Below are positions 14,045 to 22,901 of a DNA stretch of 64,000 nt, one piece after another. Under the pieces are notes generated by a model. It made no database searches and was not told where the DNA came from. It saw only the letters and a list, made by a program, of their open reading frames with translations. A program made the position numbers and the translations under genes. Positions within the stretch are counted from its first letter, which is position 1. Each line of letters opens with the position of its first letter. The stretch comes from Protofrankia sp963555925 (GTDB lineage: Bacteria > Actinomycetota > Actinomycetes > Frankiales > Frankiaceae). The DNA is taken from positions 1 to 64,000 of the forward strand of contig CAUVXJ010000010.1 in the NCBI GenBank assembly GCA_963555925.1. The letters are read 5' to 3'.

Positions 14045-15180
14045 CGTTCCTCCTGCCCGGTGTGGCTGCTGGCGGTGGTCTCCACGAGACCCTGATAGCG
14101 CTCTTCAAGGCTCACCCGCTGCTGCGCGATCTCGACGAGGGTGATGCCGCGGGCGAGCGTCGCCCGGTTCAGCTCGGCCAGCAGAGCCGTCCTCGTCGCC
14201 GCGTTCTGGTCGCTGTGCGCCGCGTTGTGCGCCGTGCTGCGCGTCGTGCTGCGCGTCGTGCCAGCCGCGACACCGTCCAGGTGCAGGGTGATGTGGTCGT
14301 CGTCGCGCGTCACCCGTAGGCCGAAGCCGGCGACCAGATCGGCCAGCATGCCAAGCTGATCGGGCTGCTCCGGCCGCAACGTCACACGATGGCTTCCATC
14401 GGCCATCAGGCCGTCCGTCGGACCCTGGTAGGCCAACCTGCCCCGCTCGACGACGATGATCCAGTCACAGATCTGCTCGACCTCGGCGAGCAGATGCGAC
14501 GAGATCAGCACGGTCCGGCGCGGACGGACCGGTGTGTCCGCGTCGGAGTCGCGCGCGTCGCCGCCGAGCGAACGGACGAGATCCCGCATCTGGCGGATAC
14601 CGGACGGATCGAGGCCATTGGTCGGTTCGTCGAGAACGAGCAGCTCGGGATCGCAGAGCAGGGCGGCTGCGATCGCAAGGCGCTGCTTCATCCCCAGTGA
14701 GTAGGTGCGGAAGGCATCGCCGCCCCGGCCGGCCAGCCCGACCGTGTCCAGGACGGCCGGGACACGATCCGGATCCTGGCCCGCGAGGACGGCCAGCGAC
14801 GCGAGGTTGCGTTCGCCGGACAGCGCCGGGTACAGCGCCGGACTTTCGATCAGGGCGCCGATCCTGGGCAGGTAGTCCGCTGGACGGGTGAGCGGATGCC
14901 CGAGAATTGTGCCGCTCCCAGCCGTTGGGCGGACGAGCCCGAGCAGCATCCGCAGGGTTGTCGTCTTGCCCGCTCCGTTCGGCCCGACGAAGCCGGCGAC
15001 CGCTCCGGTGGGAACGGTGATGTCGAGGCCGTCGACGACGGTTCGGCGGCCGAAGCGTTTGGTGAGCCCGCGCACGTCGATCGCCGGCGGATGCGGCTTG
15101 GCGAGCGTCGGCGGCGAGATACCGGGATTCGTAGGCAAAGCGCCGGGAGTGGCGCCGGAACCGTCGAGAGTTGTTGTCAT
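14041..15180 (-). CDS. ABC transporter ATP-binding protein, about 379 aa
   Basis: Walker A GPNGAGKT, signature YSLGMKQR, Walker B LLVLDEPTNGLD and the H-loop SSHLL are all present, so the ATPase should be active. The C-terminal extension of about 130 residues contains a short repeat (TTRSTTRSTAHNAAHS). ATG 15180 is preferred; an in-frame ATG at 15207 would add nine residues. It pairs with the permease at 13226-14044 through a 4-bp overlap. It is BcrA/DrrA-like in layout, consistent with export of a hydrophobic or peptide compound. Confidence 0.9.
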   Translation of the reverse strand: MTTTLDGSGATPGALPTNPGISPPTLAKPHPPAIDVRGLTKRFGRRTVVDGLDITVPTGAVAGFVGPNGAGKTTTLRMLLGLVRPTAGSGTILGHPLTRPADYLPRIGALIESPALYPALSGERNLASLAVLAGQDPDRVPAVLDTVGLAGRGGDAFRTYSLGMKQRLAIAAALLCDPELLVLDEPTNGLDPSGIRQMRDLVRSLGGDARDSDADTPVRPRRTVLISSHLLAEVEQICDWIIVVERGRLAYQGPTDGLMADGSHRVTLRPEQPDQLGMLADLVAGFGLRVTRDDDHITLHLDGVAAGTTRSTTRSTAHNAAHSDQNAATRTALLAELNRATLARGITLVEIAQQRVSLEERYQGLVETTASSHTGQEER

Positions 15181-15339
15181 GCCGTCCACGCTCGTCCGAC
15201 CAGGCATGTCGCGTCGTCCGCTCAGCGGGGTGACTTGGCCTACCCATCCGCGCGTAGGTGGATGGGCCCGTTGCGTAGATGCGGGCCGTGGTGGGCCGGG
15301 GCCGTGGTGACTCGGGGCCGGTGCGTCGGGGACGCTGGT

Positions 15340-16005
15340 TCAGGTGTCGGCCAGCCCGGCCTGGTTCGCCAGGACGGCAAGCTGGGCCCGGTCCCGGGCG
15401 GCGAGTTTGACCATGACCCGGCTTACGTGGGTGCGGGCGGTGGCCGGGCTGATGACCAGGTGGGTGGCGATCTCCTCGTTCGACAGTCCACGCCCGACTA
15501 GGCCCATCACTTCCCGTTCGCGAGCGGTGAGGCTGCTCAGATCGGGTGCGGACGCGGGAGCGGGTCGGCGGGCGAAGGCCTCGATCACCCGCCGGGTGAC
15601 CGTCGGTGACAGCAACGACTCACCGGCGGCCACGACCCGGATCGCCCGCAGCAGGTCGGCGGGTGGGGCGTCCTTGAGCACGAACCCCGAGGCCCCGCAG
15701 CGCAGCGCCTCGAACACGTACTCATCCAGCTCAAAGGTCGTGACCATGACGACCCGGGTATGGGCGAGATCCGGGTCCTCGGTGATGGCGCGCAGCGCGG
15801 AAAGACCATCGAGCACCGGCATCCGGATGTCGAGCAGGGCGACGTCGGGGCGGGCGCGCCGGACCAGGTCGAGCGCGGTCCGCCCGTCGTCGGCCTCGGC
15901 GACCAGCTCAAGGTCGTCCTCGGTCTCGATGAGTACCCGCAGGCCCAATCTGATCAGCGGTTGGTCATCCGCGATCAGTACGCGGATCAGCTGCGCGCCG
16001 GTCAT
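15340..16005 (-). CDS. NarL/FixJ-family response regulator, 221 aa
   Basis: The receiver domain spans about residues 7-125 with acidic pocket DD (13-14), phosphoacceptor D59 in VALLDIRMP, Thr in VVMVTTFE and Lys in FVLKDAP. The LuxR-type helix-turn-helix follows at about 150-215 (LTAREREVMGLVGRGLSNEEIA). Its start overlaps the sensor kinase stop by 4 bp, marking a cognate pair. It probably activates the ABC exporter genes downstream, from which it is separated by 159 bp. Confidence 0.93.
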   Translation of the reverse strand: MTGAQLIRVLIADDQPLIRLGLRVLIETEDDLELVAEADDGRTALDLVRRARPDVALLDIRMPVLDGLSALRAITEDPDLAHTRVVMVTTFELDEYVFEALRCGASGFVLKDAPPADLLRAIRVVAAGESLLSPTVTRRVIEAFARRPAPASAPDLSSLTAREREVMGLVGRGLSNEEIATHLVISPATARTHVSRVMVKLAARDRAQLAVLANQAGLADT

Positions 16006-17195
16006 ACCGTGACACTGCTCAACGTGCTGGTCACCGTCGGTAGGACGGCCCGTACCTGCCAGCCGCCGCCGGGACGCGGGCCGGCGCTGACCGAGCCGCC
16101 GAGCTCGGCGGCTCGTTCCCGCAGGCCGGCAAGGCCGTGGCCGGATCGGTCGAGTGCGCCGCTGGGCGCAGGTTGCCCGGCGGATGCATCCAATGGCGCA
16201 GGCACGTCCGACGGCTCGGGCGTGTCGGTGACGTCGACGGTGAACTGGCCGGCCGTCAGCCGCAGTTCTACCTGTACCCGGGACCGACCGGCGTGGCGGA
16301 GCACGTTCGTCAGCGATTCCTGGACCACCCGAAAGGCGGCCAGGTCGACATCGGCCGGCAGCGCGGCAAGGTTGCCCTCGACAACGGTCTCGACCGGTAG
16401 GCCCACCAGGCGCACCTCGGTGAGCAGGCCGGGCAGACGGCCCAGACCGGTGAGTGGCGTTCGCTTGGCGCGGGTGAGCGCGAGGGTGGCTCGCAACTCT
16501 TCGAGGGCCTCGACGCTGGTGCGGCGAATCGCCTCCAGCGAGACCTGCGCCTGCTCGGGTCGACGGTCGAGCACGTGCAGCGCCACCCCGGCCTGCAAGG
16601 AGATGACGGACAGGCTGTGCCCGACGACGTCGTGCACCTCGCGGGCCATCCGCAGCCGTTCCTGGTCGATCCGGCGTCGGGTCGCCTCCTCGTCGGCCAG
16701 CGCCGCGGCCTGCCGGGCCTTGCGCAGCAGCGCGCCGATCAGAGCCGGAACGGCAGCCACAACCACGGTGACGGTCAAGGTGAAGACATACTTCCAGCCG
16801 CCGTCGGCGTAACCCGACGCGACAGCGACAGCGCTACCGGTGATGAGAAGACTGGTTGCGACGCTGGCGGCGACCACCGACGCCCGTGGCTCCAGCCGCA
16901 GCCCGACCGTGTAGGCGGCCACCGCCACGGTCAGGAACACCGGGCCGTGCGGATAGCCGGCAGCCAGATATCCCCCGACCAGCAGGCTCTCCAGCATCAA
17001 CATTGCCATCGGGGCGCGGCGGCGCACCATCAGCCCGGCCGCGGCAAGCGCGAGTAGGACGTAGCCGGCGGCATCGATCGATCGGTGCGGTGGCACCTGA
17101 TCCTTCCCGGCCTTGGACGAGCCGGCGAGGAGCACCGTCGCCGCGACGGCGGTCGGTAGGACATCGGCGTGCAGCCACCGGCCAATCGTGACCAT
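16002..17195 (-). CDS. Sensor histidine kinase (HisKA_3 type), about 397 aa
   Basis: Four or more membrane segments occupy the first 155 residues. The dimerisation/phosphoacceptor motif REVHDVVGHSLSV has H188 as the phosphorylated His, counted from ATG 17195. The ATPase domain shows an N-box (VQESLTNVLRHAG) and a G-box (GHGLAGLRERAAELGG). ATG 17195 is preceded by GGACGG; an ATG at 17210 adds five residues. It lacks a large extracellular domain, so it may sense within the membrane, as intramembrane kinases of drug-response systems do. Partner is the NarL-type regulator it overlaps. Confidence 0.9.
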   Translation of the reverse strand: MVTIGRWLHADVLPTAVAATVLLAGSSKAGKDQVPPHRSIDAAGYVLLALAAAGLMVRRRAPMAMLMLESLLVGGYLAAGYPHGPVFLTVAVAAYTVGLRLEPRASVVAASVATSLLITGSAVAVASGYADGGWKYVFTLTVTVVVAAVPALIGALLRKARQAAALADEEATRRRIDQERLRMAREVHDVVGHSLSVISLQAGVALHVLDRRPEQAQVSLEAIRRTSVEALEELRATLALTRAKRTPLTGLGRLPGLLTEVRLVGLPVETVVEGNLAALPADVDLAAFRVVQESLTNVLRHAGRSRVQVELRLTAGQFTVDVTDTPEPSDVPAPLDASAGQPAPSGALDRSGHGLAGLRERAAELGGSVSAGPRPGGGWQVRAVLPTVTSTLSSVTV

Positions 17196-17355
17196 CGGCT
17201 TACCGTCCATTTCGACAACGGTAGCCGCACCCGGACCGCCCTGGCATCCGTCCGAGGGCGTAGGCGCGGCTGCTCGTCTCGACGTACGGTCGGCACGCCC
17301 CGACCTCTCATCGGCGCTTTGGGCGTTGTGCACGTGCCGTACGGCGTGCCCCATT

Positions 17356-18150
17356 ATGTCGCTGGTGGATCAGAGCACGGAGTCGAGTGACGGAGGTGCC
17401 GGCACCGTCGGCATCGACCTTCCACGGCAATGGTCTGTCGGCTCCACGTCGGCCCCTGCCCGTGCCCCCCGCCAAAGCCAGGAGTCGTACCGCGAGGTCG
17501 AGCGGTTACCAGCGGACGCCGATCGGCGACTGGGGGGCGTCGAGCGATCACCGATGGCGGCCGAGGACCTCTCAGCCGCCGTCGGTGAGGCACAGCGCGG
17601 TGACGAGGACGCGTTCCGGATGATCTACCGGGCGGTTCAGCCCGGGCTGTTGCGCTACCTGCGCGCACTCGTCGGTGAGGACGCGGAGGATGTCGCATCC
17701 GAAGCGTGGTTGCAGATCGCCCGAGACCTGCCGTCCCTGCAGGGGGACATCGACGGGTTCCGCGGCTGGGCCGCGACGATCGCCCGCCACCGCGCCCTGG
17801 ACCACCTGCGTCGGCAACGGCGCCGCCCTCAGCTCGGTGCACCGTTTGAACAGATGGTCGATATGGCGGCCGATGACGACACCGCTGGACGTGCGCTCGA
17901 GGCGGTGTCCACCGATGCGGCGCTCAAGATGATCGCCGCTCTGCCGCGGGACCAGGCCGAGGCGGTACTGCTGCGGGTGGTCATGGGTCTGGACGCGAAG
18001 ACCGCCGGGCGGGTGCTGGGCAAACGCGCAGGTGCCGTCCGCACCGCGGCGTACCGCGGGCTACGCCGCCTCGCCGAACAGGTCGGACAGCCCGGGGATG
18101 GCGTCGCGGACGGGACCGCTCAGGGCCACCCGCGACTCCCGTCACAATGA
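17356..18150 (+). CDS. ECF-type RNA polymerase sigma factor, about 264 aa (or 198 aa from 17554)
   Basis: Region 2 is seen in DEDAFRMIYRAVQPGLLRYL through GFRGWAATIARHRALDHLRR, and region 4 in LPRDQAEAVLLRVVMGLDAK through AYRGLRRLAEQ. ATG 17356 gives a 66-residue N-terminal extension of low complexity; ATG 17554 (MAAEDLSAAV) gives a standard ECF length and may be the true start. It lies divergent from the sensor kinase and 65 bp upstream of a membrane protein gene that is the natural candidate for its anti-sigma partner. The target promoters are not known. Confidence 0.85.
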   Translation: MSLVDQSTESSDGGAGTVGIDLPRQWSVGSTSAPARAPRQSQESYREVERLPADADRRLGGVERSPMAAEDLSAAVGEAQRGDEDAFRMIYRAVQPGLLRYLRALVGEDAEDVASEAWLQIARDLPSLQGDIDGFRGWAATIARHRALDHLRRQRRRPQLGAPFEQMVDMAADDDTAGRALEAVSTDAALKMIAALPRDQAEAVLLRVVMGLDAKTAGRVLGKRAGAVRTAAYRGLRRLAEQVGQPGDGVADGTAQGHPRLPSQ

Positions 18151-18215
18151 TCTTATTTGGGTCTGGCGTCAGCAGGGGCTGCGACGCTGAAGGCTCCGAC
18201 GCTGAAGGATGTGAG

Positions 18216-19073
18216 ATGAGCACACACCGACCCCGTCAGATCGGCCGGGACGACGCAGAGCGGATGCTTCGCGGCGGCACCGTTGATCGGCAGGCCGGTC
18301 CGGGTTCCCTCGCCGACCTGCTCGCAGCCGCGGCTGGTTCGGCCCGTGTCGGTGCGCTCGCCGGCGAGGAAGCGGCTGTTGCCGCCTTCCGGGAGGCGCG
18401 TCTCACTCCGGCCATCCAGCCTCGGAGCGGTTCGCTGATCAAAATTGGCCTCGCGAAGCTCCTGACCGTCAATGCCGTGACGGCGGCGATCGCAGCGACG
18501 ACCATCGGCGGTTTTGCTGTCGCAGCCAGCACCGGTGTCCTGCCCTCGCCAGGGGCGAGCGACCCGCATTCCGCGCCGCTGACGACATCCGCATCCGCAT
18601 CCGCATCCGCGTCGGCGTCGGTTCACGGGGTGGCGTCATCCGGCCATGTGCCCGACGCCGATGTCCCGGCCGCGTTGGTCGCGTTATGCCGCGCCTACAC
18701 GAACGGTGCGGCTGGCAATCCCGGCAAAGCCCTCGATACCCCGGCGTTCAGTGCACTGGTCACCGCTGCGGGAGGCAAAGACCAGGTCCCTACCTACTGT
18801 GCGGCCGCACTCACCGACGATCGTGTCGCGGGGGCGAGTGCGCACCCGGCCGGCACAGTGACACCAACCGCGAAACCGACACCAACCGCGGAACCCGAGA
18901 GCCAGTCAGCTGGCCACGGCAAGGGACACGCAACCAAAGGCGCCGATAAGAAGACAAAAGGTCAGGACGACGACTCCGAAGGAAGCACGCCCGCGTCGGG
19001 GCAGGCCACGGCCACCGTGGCTCCGGGCACGACACTCGACGTTTCTGCCACGGCGACAGCCAACGGCGATTAG
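18216..19073 (+). CDS. Single-pass membrane protein next to a sigma factor, 285 aa, possible anti-sigma
   Basis: A cytoplasmic N-terminal part of about 85 residues precedes one membrane segment (LLTVNAVTAAIAATTIGGFAVAA). The outer part has a (Ser-Ala)n stretch from 6-bp repeats near 18590, a small Cys-containing domain (VALCRAYTNGAAG to VPTYCAAAL) and a charged low-complexity tail. GAAGGA precedes ATG 18216. No zinc-binding anti-sigma motif is visible, so the anti-sigma assignment rests on gene order and topology. Sigma plus membrane-protein pairs of this kind are frequent in actinobacteria. Confidence 0.75.
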   Translation: MSTHRPRQIGRDDAERMLRGGTVDRQAGPGSLADLLAAAAGSARVGALAGEEAAVAAFREARLTPAIQPRSGSLIKIGLAKLLTVNAVTAAIAATTIGGFAVAASTGVLPSPGASDPHSAPLTTSASASASASASVHGVASSGHVPDADVPAALVALCRAYTNGAAGNPGKALDTPAFSALVTAAGGKDQVPTYCAAALTDDRVAGASAHPAGTVTPTAKPTPTAEPESQSAGHGKGHATKGADKKTKGQDDDSEGSTPASGQATATVAPGTTLDVSATATANGD

Positions 19074-19173
19074 GGCGTGCCTGATGGATGTTGGTCGATG
19101 CGCTCTGAGGGTGTCACGGCCGCGTCAGGCTGATGTGAGCCACCTTCGGCCGTTGGTGGGTAGCGCACCGGTG

Positions 19174-19248
19174 GGGCCTCGCCTGGGGGACGGTGGCCGG
19201 GCGAGGCCCCGACATCCGGCCGGTGGGGTACGGCCACCGGCCGGATGC
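19174..19248. terminator. Two strong adjacent hairpins
   Basis: GGGGCCTCGCC (19174-19184) pairs with GGCGAGGCCCC (19201-19211); CATCCGGCCGGTGG (19214-19227) pairs perfectly with CCACCGGCCGGATG (19235-19248) around a 7-nt loop. They lie 100 bp after the sigma-associated membrane gene and 250 bp before the MMPL gene. No U-run follows, as is common for GC-rich actinobacterial terminators. The rest of the 420-bp intergenic stretch (19074-19494) holds no convincing gene. Confidence 0.6.
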
Positions 19249-19494
19249 GGCAGGGCCAGGCCCTAACCCTCTCAGCGTCAAAGCCCTTGCCGGTGTCACA
19301 CCCACCGGGCGGTGAAACGCCGGTCGAGGGTGGCGTTGGCCAGCGGCCTGCGATGGCAGACTCCCCGGGGGTGCTGTGAGAGCGCCCGAGGGCGGGCGCG
19401 GCACGTTGGACGGTCGCATCCTCGTTCATGTGGAAATCCGCTCTGCACGCCCGGACCCGATGGTCGGTGTCACGACAGCCGAAAGGGGGAAGCT

Positions 19495-21645
19495 GTGGGC
19501 AACGGTCGGTCTGGGCGTATTGAGCGGTTCCTCGATATTCTTGCCGGTTTTGTCGCACGCCGAAGGCTGTTGTTCATCGGAGCCTGGCTCGTTCTCTTCC
19601 TCGTCGCCGTGCCGCTCGCCGCGACGCAGACCAGCCGCCTCTCCGGCAGTGGCTGGGACGTTCCCGGAAGCTCGGCCGCACTGGCGATGGGGAGACTGAA
19701 GGAGTTTCCCGGCCGGGCGGGCGAACCACTCGCCGTATTTGTCCAGGGCACGAACAGCGCCGCTGTCGACGACAGGCTGGAGGAGGTCTCCAGTGACCTC
19801 CGGCGCTATCCCAGACTGCTTTCGGGTGGTCCGGTCCAGCGCTTTGACGGTGGACGCGCCGCACTCGTGCCCTTGCGCGCGGTCGAACAGGAGAGAATCT
19901 TCGACTTCGCGGCCGAGCTCCGCCGTGCGCTGGTCTCCGATCGCGCGGGCGTGTCGACGCGGGTGGTCGGCGAGGCGGCGATGTGGTCGAACTTCCAGGA
20001 TGTCGCCAGGAAACAGGCCGTCAGGGCGGAGACGGTCAGCTTCCCGCTCATGCTTCTCATCCTTCTTGCCGCGTTCGGGACGCTACTGGCCGCGCTGACC
20101 CCGATAGTGCTGGGCCTGGTCGCTGTTGTCGTCACCGGAGCGGCGATCTATCTTCTCGCGGGCTCGTTCGAGATCTCGGTCTACGTGACCAACATCGCGT
20201 CGATGGTGGGGATCGGGGTTGCCGTCGACTACTGCCTGTTCGTGGTTGCCAGCTACCGGGCCCGACTGCGTGACGGGCGCGATCGCGATGAGGCACTGCG
20301 CGACGCGTTCGCGAGCGCTGGCACGGCGGTCGTCTACTCGGGCGCGACCGTCATCGTTTCGCTGGCCAGCCTTTTGTTCGTGAACGTCAACGCGATCCGT
20401 TCAATGGCAGCCGGGGCGATCATCGTCGTCGCTGTCGCGGTCCTGGCCACAGCCACCCTGTTGCCCGCGCTGCTCGCCCTGGCCGGACCCCGGATCGAAC
20501 GGCTACGCATCCGTTTCCCGCAACGGGTCCAGCGACGACGGATCCACCGACGACGCATCCAGCGACGACTCGCGGATGGCGACGGCCGATTCTGGGTGGG
20601 CTGGGCCGGTATGGTCATGCGTCGGCCCGTCGTCTTCCTCGCTGCAGGCGTCGCGGTCCTGTTCCTTGCGGCAAGCCCCCTGCTGAGCATCCACACCCGC
20701 AACGGTGCTCTGGAGCAGCTTCCTCCCGACGCGGAAGTCCGGCTGGCCACCGACCAGCTCACGGCGCTGGCCGGACCGGGTGTGTTGGGAACGATGGAAC
20801 TCGTCGTCTCAGGCAAGGATGCGGCTGATCGGATTGCCACTGCCGTCGGCCGATTGGACGGGGTCGCCGCTGTTGCGCCGCCGGTCGCTTTCGCCGGGCA
20901 CTATCTCGTCGAGGTCACCCCCGCCGCCGACCCCGAGTCGGACCAGGCCCGAGCCCTGCTCGCTACGGTGACGGCCCTCAGTGGAAAGGACGCGGACATC
21001 GGTGGTACCACCTCGTTCGAAGCCGCAATGGACCGAGCCATCTTCGGGGATCTCTGGAAGATTGTTCTCTTTATTCTTGTTTTTTCCTACCTGGTCCTGA
21101 TTCTTCTCTTCCGAAGCGTGCTGCTGCCCCTCAAGGCCGTCGTGATGAATATTCTCTCGGTTGGTGCGGCCTATGGAGTCCTAGTCGCTGTATTCCAGTG
21201 GGGTTGGCTCGACTGGATTGGTTTCTCCTCGCCCGGGTACATAGACTCGATCGTGCCCGTCCTGCTCCTTGCGATCGTCTTCGGCCTGTCGATGGATTAT
21301 GAGGTTTTTCTCCTGACCCGCATCCGCGAGCGGTATCTCGCCGGCGCGGACAATGCCACCGCTGTCGGGCAGGGTCTGGCCGCCAGTGCTCGGACGATAA
21401 CGGTTGCCGCACTCATCATGGTCACTGTTTTCGGTTCATTCGCTTTTGCCGGGGGTACCTCACCCAGAGAACTCGGTGTGGGCCTCGCCACCGCCATCCT
21501 CGTCGACGCGACCATCGTCCGTCTTGTCGTCGTCCCGGCGATGATGAAGCTTCTCGGCGACTGGAACTGGTGGTTCCCGACGCGGTGGACGCCGGGCGCC
21601 GGGCGCCGTATTCGTGCCGACGGGCCGGCCTCCCGCGCGGCGTGA
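19495..21645 (+). CDS. MMPL/RND-superfamily transporter, 716 aa
   Basis: Two halves each show a membrane helix, a large extracytoplasmic loop and a bundle of five helices, the MMPL layout. Characteristic stretches are SMVGIGVAVDYCLFVVASYR in the first half and FGLSMDYEVFLLTRIRERY in the second, carrying the Asp-Tyr pairs of the proton relay. A basic loop (RRRIHRRRIQRRLADGD) joins the halves. GTG 19495 is preferred because AGGGGGA lies 6 bp upstream. Such proteins export lipids or hydrophobic metabolites. At 716 residues it is like short MMPL members of streptomycete and frankial genomes rather than the large mycobacterial ones. Confidence 0.92.
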   Translation: MGNGRSGRIERFLDILAGFVARRRLLFIGAWLVLFLVAVPLAATQTSRLSGSGWDVPGSSAALAMGRLKEFPGRAGEPLAVFVQGTNSAAVDDRLEEVSSDLRRYPRLLSGGPVQRFDGGRAALVPLRAVEQERIFDFAAELRRALVSDRAGVSTRVVGEAAMWSNFQDVARKQAVRAETVSFPLMLLILLAAFGTLLAALTPIVLGLVAVVVTGAAIYLLAGSFEISVYVTNIASMVGIGVAVDYCLFVVASYRARLRDGRDRDEALRDAFASAGTAVVYSGATVIVSLASLLFVNVNAIRSMAAGAIIVVAVAVLATATLLPALLALAGPRIERLRIRFPQRVQRRRIHRRRIQRRLADGDGRFWVGWAGMVMRRPVVFLAAGVAVLFLAASPLLSIHTRNGALEQLPPDAEVRLATDQLTALAGPGVLGTMELVVSGKDAADRIATAVGRLDGVAAVAPPVAFAGHYLVEVTPAADPESDQARALLATVTALSGKDADIGGTTSFEAAMDRAIFGDLWKIVLFILVFSYLVLILLFRSVLLPLKAVVMNILSVGAAYGVLVAVFQWGWLDWIGFSSPGYIDSIVPVLLLAIVFGLSMDYEVFLLTRIRERYLAGADNATAVGQGLAASARTITVAALIMVTVFGSFAFAGGTSPRELGVGLATAILVDATIVRLVVVPAMMKLLGDWNWWFPTRWTPGAGRRIRADGPASRAA

Positions 21646-21795
21646 AGAGGCCGCCTGAGCCGCGATCGGAAAGCAGGCTGAGCCGCGCGCCGTATGGGCG
21701 TCTCGACCGACGCCCGGTATAACCTGAAGCACCTTCCACCTCGGCCCACGGGTAGTGATCGTTGACGGCGGTGTCATGCGCGCCTGGCTTTCAGA

Positions 21796-22887
21796 GTGAT
21801 CGCTTTGAGGACTGTGGGCGTGCTCGCCGGTCTGGCGGTGGTCATCGCCACGGTGCTCTCGGCGGTACGCACGACCGTGCTGCCCCGCGGGGTTCCGTCC
21901 CGACTCAGCCGGTTCGTCTTCGTGTTGGTGCGGTGGGCGTTTCGGCTTCGGGTGGGTCGTGCCCCGACGTATGACTTACGCGACCGGGTATACGCCAGCT
22001 ACGGTCCGTTCGCCCTGCTGTTCCTGTTGCAGTCCTGGCTGCTGCTGGTCTACGGGGGTTTCGTCCTCGCCCAATGGGCCGCGGAGCCGGCCCGGGGTCT
22101 CGGCGACGCGTTCAGAATGTCTGGATCATCGCTGTTCACGCTGGGATTCGACGCGCCTCAGGGGATGATCGCGATCGCGCTCGCCTTCGTCGAAGCCTCG
22201 ATCGGCCTTCTTCTGGTCACCTTGTTGATCTCCTACCTGCCAGCGATCTACGGTTCCTTCAGCCGGCGGGAGGCCATGGTCGCCAAGCTCGAGGTCCGGG
22301 CCGGGAGCCCTCCCACGGGTTTCGAGTTGCTCACCCGTGCGTGGCGCCTTGAGCGGTTCGACCGGCTGACCACGACCTGGGACGAGATGGAGATGTGGTT
22401 CGTCGACATCGAGGAGACCCATACATCGTTTTCGGTGCTGGTGTTCTTCCGATCACCCCAGCCCGACCATTCCTGGATCACTGCAGCCGGCGCTGTCCTC
22501 GACTCCGCAGCCTTCCTCACCGCGGTCCTGGACGTCCCTCGGGACATCGAAGCCGAGCTGTGTATCCGGTCCGGGTACCTGGCGTTACGGCGCATCGCAG
22601 ACTTCTTCATGATTCCGTACCCGCCCGATCCGCGGCCGGAAGACCCGATCAGCATTACCCGGGATGAGTGGGATGTGGTCGTCGACGGCTTCGCCGACAC
22701 CGGCCTGCCCGTCCGGGCGGACCGGGACCAGGCATGGCGGGACTGGGCCGGTTGGCGGGTCAACTACGACCGTCCGCTGATCGCCCTTGGCATGCTTGCG
22801 CAGGCGCCGTACGCTCCCTGGTCCACCGACCGATCGCTGATCGACTTCAGGTTACCGCCGCTGATCATGCGCAAACCGTCCCGGTGA
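21796..22887 (+). CDS. Membrane protein with a channel-like pore loop, 363 aa
   Basis: The N-terminal 160 residues contain about four membrane helices (VGVLAGLAVVIATVLSAV, FALLFLLQSWLLLVYGGFV, IGLLLVTLLISYLPAIYGSF). Between them lies SGSSLFTLGFDAP, which resembles the P-loop T-x-G-Y/F-G of potassium channels but reads T-L-G-F-D-A-P. The C-terminal 200 residues are soluble and acidic. I do not recognise the full family. It begins with GTG and follows the MMPL gene on the same strand by 150 bp. A cation channel or sensor function is possible but unproven. Confidence 0.7.
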   Translation: MIALRTVGVLAGLAVVIATVLSAVRTTVLPRGVPSRLSRFVFVLVRWAFRLRVGRAPTYDLRDRVYASYGPFALLFLLQSWLLLVYGGFVLAQWAAEPARGLGDAFRMSGSSLFTLGFDAPQGMIAIALAFVEASIGLLLVTLLISYLPAIYGSFSRREAMVAKLEVRAGSPPTGFELLTRAWRLERFDRLTTTWDEMEMWFVDIEETHTSFSVLVFFRSPQPDHSWITAAGAVLDSAAFLTAVLDVPRDIEAELCIRSGYLALRRIADFFMIPYPPDPRPEDPISITRDEWDVVVDGFADTGLPVRADRDQAWRDWAGWRVNYDRPLIALGMLAQAPYAPWSTDRSLIDFRLPPLIMRKPSR

Positions 22888-22901
22888 CCCGGAGGCCACA
22901 G

